Below are positions 47,439 to 59,364 of a stretch of 64,000 nucleotides of DNA, in pieces (position 1 is the stretch's first letter; every line of letters starts with the position of its first letter). The notes beneath the pieces are model-generated. The model searched no databases, had not been told where the DNA came from, and saw only the letters and a list, made by a program, of their open reading frames with translations. Source of the stretch: Syngnathus acus (lineage: Eukaryota; Chordata; Actinopteri; Syngnathiformes; Syngnathidae); assembly GCF_901709675.1 (NCBI RefSeq), contig NC_051102.1:2076912-2140911 (forward strand). Reading direction: 5' to 3'. A program made the translations under genes and the position numbers.

Positions 47439-50107
47439 ATGAGTGGACTTCAGTGCCTCACTGCTGAGAAGATCTGGTTCGACAAGCACCGCTACGATGA
47501 GGCCGAGAGGATGTTCTACGAGGGTGCCAACGGACCCGCCCCCAAACAACAGGTGACTCCCTTTTTAGGGTGTCATGGGGGCATGTTTACCTATTGCAAA
47601 AGTGCAGCAGATTATTTTCCTGACACTCTCCTGCTTTGGTGAGTTGTTAGATAACATACCCGATAACCAGCAGGTTCCTGACTACAGTTCTCATGCAGCC
47701 ATTGTATATAACCTGGAGTCTCCAAAACTCAGCAGTGTAAAAAAAAAAAAAAAATCTCCTTAAAATGAGCTTGTTTTAGAGATTTTTAGATTCCTAACAA
47801 ACGTGAGCGGCATCTTTTAATCCACAGTGAGAGTTTTGGGATCCCTAGCATAAAGCCTTTGACCCCGAAAAGTCCAGCTGCACTATCAGTGTCGCTGGCC
47901 TCTGTTGGTTTAATCCTCGGTTACATCATCGCGCCAAGCAGCTGTGTGCGTGCGTGTGCACACGTGTGTGCGCTCAATTTAGAAGCCTGAGCGAACATGC
48001 CAGTGAGGTCACGTGGTTTGGCAGCCTTTTGTAGCGGCCACTGCTAAATAAGATCTTGCCTGATGATTCGGTTCTATCTGTAACAAAGATGTGTGTGTAG
48101 TGTGAAAGTAGCAGCAGGAATGCATGTGGCCATTGTGGCTTTTTTTTTTGGTTGTACAGCCAAACACTATACGTTTAATACAACTTAGTCAGAATGAAAA
48201 GAGAAAATGCTAACTCCTTCATTTTTCTTATTGACATCATCTCTTTCAAAGTTGGAAACTAGTTAACAAAACAACAAACGATTATCATTTTGGTCTTGCT
48301 GGAAGATCATCTGAATCACTGCCTATGTGGCTCGTGTGATGGCTTCATGTTTTTTTCTGTTTTAATGCAACCTTCTTTGCGTCCCCCCGTTACCCGCGCT
48401 TTACAACGCCACAGGTGAAAAGCGCCGTGCAGCAGCACAAAGGGCGACCGCAAAAGCGCCAGCACCGAAACGTAAGTCGCGAGTGTGTGGCAACGCTGCA
48501 TGGCCTCCATGGATCATTTGATGCTTGTGTGCAATCATCAACAGAATATCATCGCACGGCTTCATTTTTATTTTTTTTGCATCATGTTCACAATCCTATA
48601 ATGCTAATGTGGCGTGAAATTCATAATTGGTCAATTAATTGCATTGATATGGGTTCTTGTGTGTGTAGAAGAAAGGCTGTCTTCTTTATAACTAGAGATA
48701 GAAAAATATCATCTTTTTGTATCCAATTCTAAATGCACCCAACTATACTGTGTTTTCACCCATTCATAAGAAATTTCTATGAGAACTATCTGAAATATAA
48801 TTGGAACAACCAATTTGATATTTGGTTCCTGAAAACTCATCTACTTCTTTGCTCAGCCGTCTTTGTGCTAAGAAACTCAGGTTTTGCTACAGTATTATCG
48901 TGTATTTTTGAAGCAGGGGTGTTAATTCCTTGTAGATTTCGACAATTGGTGGCAGAGCGTGTTTTCTATCCCCTGCATCATTGAATTACCCAGCTGAAGT
49001 TCTCATGGAAATTTTCTGTCATTTTGCAAGCCATCTCACGTCTTTTCCTATGTGCAATTGTATTTCATTCATATTTACAAGCATATTGAGCTGAAATTGG
49101 ATCTCAATGCAATGAATGTTTTCATTCTTAAACCCCCCGCAGTCGTCTTCGCATTCAGGCGAACAGGAGCTGGTTGCCCGCATGAAGAGCCTGGAGGTGG
49201 AGAACCACACTTTACACAAAGGTGGGCATGTTGAAGCATTTTTTTGCCTGACTGGTTTTTAACTGGGCTGTCATTGCTGTTAGTGGTGGGTGATATGAGG
49301 GCCGCCCTGCAGAAGCTTGAGGCCAGAGTGGCTCAGCTGGAGAAGATCCCTGCAACCGCTGCCGGCCCCACAGTCAAGGTAGGAGAGCACAATGTCGTCG
49401 TACCTTCTCCTGTCTCTTAATCCCATTTCCTTTGCCAGGCTGCTCCCGTCAAACAAGTGGAAGAAAATGGGGATGACGACGACGATGACGACGTGGACTT
49501 GTTTGGCAGCGACGACGAAGCTGATGAGGAGGCGGCTCGTCTCAAGCAAGAGCGCGTGGAAGCTTACACAGCCAGGAAGGCCAAAAAGCCAACCCTGATC
49601 GCAAAGTCGTCCATCTTATTGGATGTCAAGCCTGTAAGTCCCGACTCGATACCGAAAACACTAGGGCCTTGATGTACAGTCGTGCTGCTGTGCGTTTATT
49701 CATTGCTTTGCAAGTTCAGACGTGAGATGAACTCTGTGATCCTCACTTTACATTAAGCAGCGGTTTGGCAGATGAGTTTTTGCGTCTTCCCAGTGGGACG
49801 ATGAGACTGACATGTCCAAGCTGGAGGAGTGCGTACGCTCGGTTCAGATGGACGGGCTCCTGTGGGGTGCGTCCAAATTGGTGCCAGTGGGCTACGGCAT
49901 TAAGAAGCTGCAGATCAACTGCGTGGTGGAGGACGACAAAGTGGGCACAGACATCTTGGAAGAGGAGATCACCAAGTTTGAGGACTTTGTGAGTAAACAA
50001 AATGGATACTTTTATTTTGTATTTCAAAGCTTTGAGGTAGACTTTGGATTTTTGTCTCGCTCATGCAGGTGCAAAGCATTGATGTTGCCGCCTTCAATAA
50101 GATCTGA
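47439..50107 (+). CDS. eef1d: Elongation factor 1-delta (eEF1B delta)
   Basis: Guanine-nucleotide exchange subunit of the eEF1B complex that recharges eEF1A with GTP in the cytoplasm. Exons 47439-47552, 48415-48471, 49143-49221, 49284-49378, 49439-49633, 49794-49988 and 50069-50107 join to 257 aa. The N-terminus has the delta-type [17 protein letters not shown] motif; a leucine-zipper-like coil follows ([20 protein letters not shown]). An acidic stretch [20 protein letters not shown], containing a CK2-type site, precedes the conserved exchange domain with [40 protein letters not shown] and the terminal [11 protein letters not shown]. The C-terminal domain marks eEF1B; the N-terminal WFDK motif separates delta from beta. 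Confidence 0.95.
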
Positions 50108-50129
50108 GAAAAGTGCTGCTGTTCATTAA

Positions 50130-50435
50130 AGTTTAAAAATACAATTTGTTCTCCGGCTCCTTCATATTAAGGTTCACTGGCAGTGACATTGGTTACACCC
50201 ACACAATGATTCAATATAAAAAAAATATTCTTTACAATGATGCCAATCTGTACTATACATGGTCATTTTTTTATTCTTTTTTTTTTTTCCATAATACTTA
50301 AAAATTAAATTTGTGCTCCGGCTTTCATATTAGGGTTCACTGACAGTGACATTGGTCACACCCGCACAGTGATTCAATATAAAAAAAAAAAATCTTTACA
50401 ATGGCGCCAATCCGTACTATACATGTTTTTTTTTT
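50130..50435 (+). repeat. Tandem duplication of about 160 bp after eef1d
   Basis: Two adjacent copies share CTCCGGCTcCTTCATATTA-like, GACATTGGTTACACCC / GACATTGGTCACACCC, GTGATTCAATATAAAAAA and CCGTACTATACATG-like words with about 10 percent divergence. They lie just past the eef1d stop and its ATTAAA-type signal. Confidence 0.8.
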
Positions 50436-50973
50436 TTTTTTTAATTAAACAAAAGCCTTACAAGGGCATGGTGTCGCCATCTCCTGGTCAGTTAGTGAAA
50501 TGCTTAGTTTTTTTTTCTATTTATCTCATGCTACTTATATATATTCTGTTTTTGTTTTTAGTGTAGAAATAAATCTAAGCTATTTCAGCTAACTTTGGGC
50601 AAACCAATAGGACATAAACCTTCATATCTACAGTTTTACAATTTTGAGTTTCTAAAAAGTAAAAAGTACTGGTTTTGCGCTTTTATTTACACATAAATTT
50701 CAAACAAATTTCGATTTCTTTGTGTGTCTTGGCATGTGAAGAAATTGACAATAAAGCAGACTTTGACTTTTTAATATTTCAGAGTATAACTGCAATTGTC
50801 AGGAATCATTAAAAAAATCAACAGGATTCTTGCTTGCTGAATCCCATCCCATCTTGTCAGCAGGTGGCAACCTTAATTGTACACCTTTAGTCTTTTCATT
50901 TGGAATGCTGGTTTCCTTGAGTGAAATAACTGCAAATGGAAAGGAGACAAACATCATTGCTCATCGATTGCCA

Positions 50974-52827
50974 TTAATTTAGCGTTAACATGTTGCAGCG
51001 TTTGCCTTTATCTGAGATTCTGTTGAATTCCCTCTGGAGGTTTTCGTCCAGACCGTCCTTCAGCTCCGCCAGGCCTCCTCGCATGGTTTTGTACATCAAG
51101 TATGGCAATGCGTCGGTGTCGGGCGTCGGCACCCGTTTGGATGGGAAATGAAGGGATCTGCATTTCTGGAATTAGAAAAAAAAAAATAAGCGGGCTGGAA
51201 CCGATGGATTTTACCTGTGTGTTCCGGCGTACATGAAGGAAATGGAGGTGGTCATCGCTGCGGCAGAGCTTCTCCAGCTCAGCCTCGTTCCTCCGGACAT
51301 CAGCCGTCTCACGCTCCAGCTTCTCCAACAGCTGCTCTGTCTGCGCCAGAGCCGCCCGTTCGCGCATTCTGATCGCCTCCCTCACGTCACACCGTTGCTT
51401 CTCGATGGTGCGGAGCAGTTTGGAGAAGACCCTGTCGTTCTCCTCCTCTGCCGCCTCCGTGGCGTGCTGAGGGGAAAATTAAGAATTGGATAAGAAATTG
51501 GAATAAAAAAAAAAAAGTACATGAATGTATTCATGTACACACACTCACTTTGACGTATCTGACCACATAGCGCAGCTCCTTCTCTACATCCTTGATGTTC
51601 TGCGTGCACTTCAAAGATGCTTCTTGGAGTTTTTTCTACAAAAACATGAAGTGCACGCACAGGCAGTTTTGAGTCCTGTGAGTGGTATTGAAAAACCGAA
51701 CTTCTTGCGCAAGCCACCGCTGACCGGTTGCCTACAACGTGCCATGTATGCACCCCCCTCAGGTGGTGGCCCCAGACATACCTGCTGGGCCATCCGCTCG
51801 TCCACCAGCCGCACAGTGTCATGGTTCTTGTGTTGGCCTTTGAGGCAGCGTGAGCACAATCCCTGATGGTCAGCACGGCAATAGCTTTTCAGCGGCTTTT
51901 GATGATGCTGGCACAGCTTCTCTTTGACAACACTGGACTGTGATGAGAACAGAGAACAAGATGCTAAATGAATTTCTTCTGCAACTCTATGTTTTATGCT
52001 GAAAAACACAACTATTGGCACCAAGCCGCCTAAAAATGCCACCCCAAAAAACCTCTGTGCTGATTCAAAGGCAGCATGCTGAATGTCCTTTACTTAAGAC
52101 ACTTTGAGTTTGCGTTCAGATCAATTGTAAATATTTTCTTTGAATATGCAATTAATATTAAAAAAAATATGAAAGGATGAATATCAAGATGGGTAAGAAT
52201 ACTGACTCCATGTGCAAGTGACAGAGATAGCGCACATCATTTGTTTTTGTTTTTTAGATTTTTGCTATTATATTTTGAGGGCGTGTTATGCCACCCACAG
52301 TTTACATTGTTAACTGTGTCTTTTGATGAAGTAATAATTAAATAACACTGAACTAAAACTCAAGTAAAATTCAAATTTTAAAGTAATTTTTTAAACACCA
52401 AGACCCGGAAGAAGTCATTGGTCAACTGCGCATGCGCATATTAATTCAAGGAATCTAGAAGTTCAACGTTATTAACCTTGGGTGCAACCGCAACGCCTTG
52501 CCCCCGCCCGCGGAGGCGTTCGTCGGCCGGCTGCTCTTGGGCTCCGCTCTGGACGAACTTCTCCACCAGCTCTCCCAGGACAGTGTTGCGATTGAGCAGC
52601 GGTCTCGGCTTGAACTCCAAGCGACACTGCGGGCAGCTGTACTGGGCCTTCTGCGGCTTGCCTCTGCTCCAGTAGTCCTCGATGCAGCTCAGGCAATAGC
52701 TGTGGCCGCACGGGATGGTCACTGGATCCCGAAGAACCTCCAGACACACCGAACAACTGAACTGGTCCAGTTCCACGGAGATAGTGGAGGTTGTCGACGC
52801 CGTTGTTGCCGATGCACCTGCCGCCAT
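50974..52827 (-). CDS. TRIM-family E3 ubiquitin ligase without SPRY domain
   Basis: RING/B-box/coiled-coil protein, a likely cytoplasmic E3 ubiquitin ligase. Exons in transcript order: 52477-52827, 51782-51937, 51549-51635, 51233-51466, 50974-51165, all phase 0, 339 aa. The RING reads CSVCLEVLRDPVTIPCGHSY then CLSCI...CPQC. A single B-box 2 follows (CQHHQKPLKSYCRADHQGLC...H), then coils (EKQRCDVREAIRMRERAALA; LEKLERETADVRRNEAELEK) ending SDDHLHFLH. The last exon encodes about 60 residues ending KRCNMLTLN with no PRY/SPRY and no clear domain. The donor of the RING exon (AAG|GTTAAT) is weak, so that boundary is less sure. Related to fish TRIM25/finTRIM-like genes; orthology to a named TRIM is not claimed. 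Confidence 0.85.
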
Positions 52828-52904
52828 CTTACTCCCGTGAGAGACCTTCGTGGGCGTGGCTTACAGGTGTGTTGATAAATGCACCTGCTGGAGACGGGAG
52901 GACG

Positions 52905-52912
52905 TGACGTCA
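52905..52912. promoter_or_regulatory. CRE-like palindrome TGACGTCA upstream of the TRIM gene
   Basis: A full CREB/ATF palindrome lies 78 bp upstream of the TRIM start codon, in GC-rich promoter-like sequence. Function is inferred from motif and position only. Confidence 0.4.
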
Positions 52913-52927
52913 CGAAGCACAACGTTT

Positions 52928-53655
52928 ATATTAGGTTTCGGGCTTGCTTTTAACGTCTGTGAAAAAATTCAAAGTAAATATTTGTACAAATGTCTTCTCT
53001 TGCATGCTATTTTCAAATGTCCTGTAGTGTGTCTACTACTGCTGTTGAAGCAATAGCCACTTTAATAGATAAAGCTGCAAAATTCAATGCGATACTGCAC
53101 TAGTATTGCACACAATAGTGATTTTTTTTCCTATGTAATTGATTTACCGTCATGTGTCAATTTATTTCAACATTGGAAAGTATCCATATTTGATATCATT
53201 GTATAAACACAATAAATACATGCGAAAAAGCCAAATACACTGCATCTTTGTTTGTTGACACTGTAAACAGCATTCACAATTCAGTTTTTTTTTTGTCAGC
53301 ATGACACAAACCAAAATAATATATTATGTCTGTATGAATAATTACAAAAAAGAAGTCGCATTGTCATAAAATGTAAAACCAAATGTAACTCATGATGTGT
53401 AAAAACTAACTAATAAAATGTTACTACGACACTCTGTTCAGTCCTGTAATGCATTTGCCGTTTGTGTGTCTACGTGTGTGAGACTCTGCTCATCTGATCG
53501 ACACAACACTGACGCCAACAGGTAAGTAAATACTGTAGTTCCCAGTTTTTTTTACAAAAAAATATTGTGAAGTGGTATGTCAAAAGAGGAAAACACTGCT
53601 GCTTGATGATCAAGGTTTAAGGTTTTGAGTGTGAAATGATGTCTAAATTCAGGTC
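52928..53655. other. Gene-free stretch between the two TRIM genes
   Basis: AT-rich, with no coherent frame. It should contain the upstream regulatory DNA of the first TRIM gene and the 3' UTR of the second. I see no other feature. Confidence 0.6.
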
Positions 53656-56247
53656 TCATTTCTTTCTGGCATGAGTGCGGCGCTGATTGTGCCTCTGCCT
53701 GGAGCCCGTAGACAATTTGGAACCTGCAAAAAATAACATTTATGAGATGGATGACAGAATATATTCACACATAATGTTTGTTTAACAGAAATTCCTTATA
53801 TCTATTCCTCCATCTTAAAAAGCTACCTTTGGCGGTTTGTAAAATTGACGAGCTTATTTCAAGCTGGTTGATAAGAAATGATAAAAATAGATGTTAAAAT
53901 AAATTTAGGAGTGAAACATACAATTTATAATGGCATTTTATAAATTGTTGCCAGCTATTTCAATATAATTATGTTAAATGATTGAATCTGTTTGTGTACA
54001 TACATAACGATCGTGGCAGGATACTGGGAAAGTTTAAAAATTAAAAAAAAAAGTGGAAAAAAAATCTCTTAAGTACTCTGCTCAGTGGTCAACTGCAATT
54101 TTTAATCAGAAATAGCTTGTGTGTCCTTCAATGTATTTATAGCGCTGATTTAAAAAAAAAAAAAAAAAAGTTACTTTTTTCCGAGGACATCAGGTTTTTG
54201 ATACATTTTTATTTTTTGCTTTTACGTTTCACCTAAACATGACATATTATGGAGAAAATGCCTTCTATGCAGCAGTTACGAACCAAAAGGCGAGAAGACA
54301 AACATGGGCACAACCGGTCCTGGGCTTAGGAATGGGTTGAGTGGGCTCATGTGGCTTTGGTCCAAACCAGGTGACAGGAACCCTACACGCACAAACACAC
54401 GTACTTCATGTACATGTTTTCCATTAGGTTGAAAGAGAATTCCAGAATATAGTTCTACGTAACATGACATTTTTATGTTATGGCTACAAAGCCAGAAAGT
54501 TGCCACGTGTCTCAGTATTGTTTTGAAAGGTTTCACAAGAGTGATTATTATAGTTGTCTCACCTGTCTCCTCCATTTGTACAGGGGGGTGAATTTCGGCC
54601 AAGGGTACTGTCACATTACCCGAGTGCCCAGTCACGTCGATGTGGACGGGCAAATTGGGGGGAGCCGTGATCACCACTTCTCTCACTGATGGAGCACACA
54701 TCAAAACTGTTGGTGCGTTCCATGTGATGTCTTTTACTAACGGGGTCAAGCAAAAGTGCACCTTTCTCATAGATGCTGACGAAGCCATCCTGGCAAACCT
54801 CTTGCAACAGCGATTTAAAGTCGCACACGGCTTTTGTGGCAGAGTCAAACGTCAAGCCGGGTTCCACGGCGATGGCAGGGATCGGCGACGTCGCGGGCGG
54901 CAGCGCTTCCAGCGCCTGACAGCTCTATCGCAACAAAAGAATCAAGTGTGAAATAAAGTAAAAGGAGCAAAAGACATTTGGAGGGAAACCACCTAATTCC
55001 TGGACTAAAAGCTCTGACATCATGAAAACTAAAATTGTTTGGGTATGTGTCATTTTTGCTTCGCGGCTTGGCACTCTTACCTGAAGGAAATGCAGGTGGT
55101 CGTCGGCGAGGGTCAGCCGGTCCAGATCGGCCTCTCGCTTCTTCTGCTCGGTGATCTGCTTTTGGATCTTCTCCAGAAGCCGCTCGGCCTGACTCACGAC
55201 CTGCTTCTGCTGGGCCTTGATCAACTCACGCACTTCGAAGCGCTTCAGCTCCATGCTGCGGACAAGGTCGGTGAAGACACCGTCGCTTGTCTCCGTCGCC
55301 AGCCGAGCTGAACGCTGCGGGGAGGAGGCAGTGAGGTGCCATTTGTGATATTCAATAGAAAAATGACGAGTGTGTGTGACTTACATTAAGAAAAAAGATG
55401 GCTTGTCTTAGCTCTTGAACTTCCTTCTCTCTTTGCTGAATGCTCTGCTGGGAGCTGAGCTTCATCTCACCCAGCTGTCTCTGTGCATCAGGAGAATTGT
55501 ACAAAAAAAGCCAACAAGTCAAACTTTTTTACTTCATGATATATTAGGAAGACATGTTTTGATCATCATAGGGTTATTTGCATGACCCCCCCGAGCATGC
55601 TAAGTTCCACTGTACCCTTTGTCAAAAGGACTAGTTACCTGCTGCACTTGTATTTCCACCTCCACCAGCACGGTGTCGTGTCCCTTGTGTTCATCCGCCA
55701 GGCACATGGAGCAGATGCACTGCTTGTCCGTGCGGCAGTAGACCTCCAGCAGCTTATCGTGACGCTGGCACACGCTCTCCTGGAGCCTCTTGGAGGCTGA
55801 CACCAGCTTGTGCTTCTTAAATACGGCCGAGTCGTGGTGGGGCCGGACGTGCAGCTCGCAGTACGACGCCAGGCACACCAAGCAAGAGTTGACCGCCTTG
55901 TTCTTCCTCCCGGGGCACACGTCGCACTCCACGTCGCCGGCCTCCGCCAGGCTTTGTTGTTGTTGCCCCCCTCCGCCTGCCGGGACCTCCTGGAGTCCGC
56001 TACGCTGGAATCGGTCCACCACGTCGGCTAGCAAGGTGCTGCGGGCGAGGGCTGGCCTCGGGCTGAAGCTTTGTCGGCACTGGGGGCACATGAACACGCC
56101 GAGGTAGTCATCCTGGTCCCAGTAGTTGCGGATGCAGTCGGAGCAGTAGCTATGGCCGCACGGGATGGTCACCGGATCTCGCAGGACATCCAGACACACA
56201 GAGCAGGTGAACTGATCCTTGTCCAGGACCACCCCTGCCTGGGCCAT
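53656..56247 (-). CDS. TRIM-family E3 ubiquitin ligase with two B-boxes, no SPRY
   Basis: Exons in transcript order: 55639-56247, 55385-55480, 55081-55314, 54762-54924, 54563-54685, 54284-54382 and 53656-53723, giving 463 aa. RING: CSVCLDVLRDPVTIPCGHSY, then CSDCI and CPQC. B-box 1: CDVCPGRKNKAVNSCLVCLA...H. B-box 2: CQRHDKLLEVYCRTDKQCIC...H. Coiled coil: KAQQKQVVSQAERLLEKIQK, ending ADDHLHFLQ. After the coil come ATSPIPAIAVEPGLTFDSAT, then VREVVITAPPNLPVHIDVTG, and a basic tail SRQRHNQRRTHARKK. A 76-nt intron (54686-54761, GT-AG) is required to keep frame in the C-terminal part. Same architecture and intron phases as the downstream TRIM gene, so they are probably tandem duplicates. The basic tail could target the nucleus. 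Confidence 0.85.
54686..54761 (-). other. 76-nt mini-intron in the second TRIM gene
   Basis: Between SIYEK and VREVVITAPP the frame changes. A GTGCAC...CCATCAG segment of 76 nt restores it with phase 1 on both sides. Read through, the frame would stop about 30 residues later. Confidence 0.65.
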
Positions 56248-56911
56248 CGTCCCCCAAAGTGATGAAGTTGGAAGGGACGAGGACGAAGGACCACAAGACG
56301 AAAGACAGCTGCTTTGTTTACAAGAAGTGACGCCAAGGGGCGGGGCTAATTGGCGGAAGTAAACGCGTTTTATTATCAACGCACATGAACTTGTAAATTT
56401 TGATGGGAAAAAAAACTTCTAATACGCTGTATAAAACAAACGAAATGGTTAAATTACGCTGATCATCATCCCTTGCAAAAGGGGGCGGGTCCAACAAGCG
56501 GAAGTAGACGGTATATGATTTTTTTTTAAATATACCGTAGATAGCTTGTCATGTTTATATAGCGCTTTAACGATAGCTGTCGTAGCAACAAAACGTTTTT
56601 TTTTTAATCGGAAGTAGATGTTGTCGTTTTTGAATTTCAACTGAAATTATACCACAAAAATACATGCAAATTGTAAATTACACCATTTTTATTTTTGTTC
56701 AGTGTCAAATCTACACAAGTATGTTAAAAGAATACAGATCAAAACTGAGCTGTATCTTTGTAATGATAGTTTTTTACATGAGTCATTTTAAAATCAAATT
56801 GTACAGGTGCACCTAAATGTTCTCATCTAAAATGTTAAAGACTCAAGTACTTAAGAGCATTTTTAAAAAGCAGCAGGACACGTTCTCTATTACAAACACA
56901 CTAACCCTATT

Positions 56912-58447
56912 TTAGTATAAGTTGCTCCGAACTGACGCGGGAGTGAGACAACGCGAGCGGAGAGGTTGGAAGTTGGGGTCCGCTCCGCTGACAGTGGACC
57001 CCGGTGACACTGCATCTATGTTAGAGGGTAACCCCGCCAGCTGCTCTTCATCCTCCTCCTCCTCGGGCAGAGTGGGCGCTCCGGGGTCTCCTGGCCTAGG
57101 GAGGCTGGAAGAAGTTGTGGTGGAGGAGGAGGCCACGAACGTCAGATCGCCATCATTCGATAGCGACGGCGCACTGGGGCAGACGCCGACTTTTAAAATG
57201 GTGGAGCTTTCTTGTCCGTCTGGGAAGCAGAGCAAGGTGGAGTCGCTTGAGAACGTTATGGAGAGATCCTGGGTGGTACATGGAGGGGTGAGGCTGTTCT
57301 TGGATGAGGAACTAGAAGCTGCGGCTGTAGAAGAACAAGAGATAAATACACATGCATTTCCATAAATGTCCATATTGTAGTCATTTATTTCAAGAATTCA
57401 AGGGAGTGTGCGCTCCCTTGTGGACTTGCCATTATAGAAGAGATGCAGGACAAAAGCAAACTTTTGTCATTAGTGTAAAGTAGAGCTGTTTTGTGATGAG
57501 GAGCCAGCCGCCAGGTACTATGATGGGTAAGTAGGATTTTTTTAAATCTCATTCAATAATGTAATATATCCTACCATTGCCAGTTAGAACACACTCTATT
57601 ATAGTATTCGCTTTTCAAATTATGCTTGTGTGAGAGGGCTTAATGCTTCTTATTAATTGTACCTCACAATTTGGTAGAGTGGTGTGAAAACCCGACACTG
57701 AACGTAAGATGCTGCCTCCAAACCTTTGAGAGACTCCAGCTTCTCATTCTTGGTCTTCTGCACCTCATCTGTGATCTTGTGAATGACAAAGTTTTGTGAG
57801 CGCAGCTCCCGGATGGAGTCGACCAGGACGTCGAGGCCACGGGGGTTCTCGCTAAGGATGTCCAGCAGCCAGCCTGTCCTGCTGGTTTGCGTGCTCTTGC
57901 TGTTGATCTCCTCTGCATCGTCACGAGTCAGGATGCGACGGGAGCGCAAGTAGTCAAGATGGCAACGCGCCCGGATCTTCTCACAGAGGTAGTGCCGCAT
58001 GCGGATCAGGACCTAGGGGATGGTGTTTGGGGGAGCTCATTTTTTAAATATTTGCCTTTGCAAAAATTCATGACGTGAATTATTGGTCTGTATGAGCCTC
58101 AAAAGTGTATTCACAAGCCTATTACCTACACCTATAGAATAAGAGTGCTGTAAAAATATTTACTTCTTTAAAGATAGACTTTAGTACATTCCAACACATT
58201 CAATGTATGTTTAAGACATTAGCATGTTAGCATGTGCCTGGTTTTGGCTGCACAGGTGTCCCTAATGTCAAGACGTTTACATAATCTAGTTTTATAGGGG
58301 TGTTCTGATTTGGTACATTCCGGCTATTTTCGATAACTTTTGATTTATGCTCAACTACGGCGTCCATTCGGAGGGAGAGTGAGGCGGTGAACTCACGTCT
58401 TTTTTAATCTCAGCCATCTCATCTTCGGTGAGTTGAGGAACATCCAT
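56912..58447 (-). CDS. bcl10: BCL10 CARD adaptor
   Basis: Adaptor of the CARMA-BCL10-MALT1 complex that links antigen and other receptors to NF-kB. Exons in transcript order: 58397-58447, 57724-58012 and 56912-57324, giving 250 aa (human 233). The first 115 residues form the CARD: TEDEMAEIKKD, RHYLCEKIRARCHLDYLRSR, ILTRDDAEEI, GLDVLVDSIRELRSQNFVIH and KITDEV. The last exon is Ser/Thr-rich and carries the diagnostic BCL10 block SSSLPRPGDPGAPTLP and the C-terminal FQPLRSR. An acidic run EEEEDEEQ lies between them. The donor of exon 2 (AAAG|GTTTGG) was chosen because it alone gives the phase required by exon 3. Confidence 0.95.
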
Positions 58448-58649
58448 CCTCGCGACGATTAAAACACTAAATATAATTTTTTTAAATCCAGGTGTTCCGG
58501 TAAAATGCGAGCGGCCACTACACTAAGTTCGGCTTTGAGTTCTTAACCAAAGAGTTTACTTTGGAGTTTTTAGTTTTTATATCGCGGTTAATCTTGAGGA
58601 ATCGCTGATATTTTTGTGTTTTAGTACACGAAGATGGGGAGAAGCCCGT

Positions 58650-58663
58650 ACTTCCTGATTGGT
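58650..58663 (-). promoter_or_regulatory. bcl10: CCAAT box plus ETS-like site upstream of bcl10
   Basis: Read on the minus strand this is ACCAATCAGGAAGT: a CCAAT box (NF-Y) directly abutting an ETS core GGAA, about 200 bp before the bcl10 ATG. The spacing and orientation are typical of a TATA-less promoter. Inference from motifs. Confidence 0.45.
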
Positions 58664-59189
58664 AAAGTTTACGTCGACTCGAGGCTAGGGCGAACGTCAT
58701 ACGTCACTCAAATTGAGATATTATGTAATGGCCTCTTTTGGCCACAGAGTGTCGCTGTTGAGCAAACCGTTCTCGATCCGTTCAGTCCTGGAAATGTTTG
58801 CCTTTTTAAAGTTCTGTATAGAATTTATAATTGAAAAATTTAACGTTGGTTGACTAGAGTAACTAGACACATTATCTAATCACCATTAACCAGAACTGGT
58901 GTCATACTCAAGATACTTTTGAAATCCAAACTACATGGTTCGTCCCGAATCCTCAGCAGCTCTGTAATCACCAGTCCATTGCTCAATATTCATTCAACAC
59001 AAAAACACAACAAACAAAATTTGTAGTAATAGTACAGAGCACATACAGACAAATCGCCATTCACAGGAGTCTTTCATGATCATGCTTCAAGAAACCTTCA
59101 CTAACCAAACATGTGGAAAACATCCTAAGAGAGAGGACCCGAACACCGAGCTTCAAAATGGTGAGACAGAATTGTTACGGTGTATTAAT

Positions 59190-59285
59190 TTTTTTAGTCA
59201 AGTTAAGTTTATTTATATAGCCCTAAATCACAGGCAAGTCTCAAAGGGCTTCACATGTACAAAAAATTGACAATTATTCTCGAAC
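59190..59285 (-). repeat. Fragment of a teleost LINE 3' end
   Basis: The minus strand reads AGGGCTATATAAATAAACTTGACTTG-like sequence preceded by AAGCCCTTTGAGACTTGCC, a common 3' terminal segment of fish non-LTR retrotransposons. Located between bcl10 and the end of odf2l. Confidence 0.6.
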
Positions 59286-59364
59286 CCTGATCTTAAACTC
59301 CCACTTAAACTTACACTTTGCTTCCTCGAAAAGTAATAACAATAAATAGCACTTGCTGAAAAGG

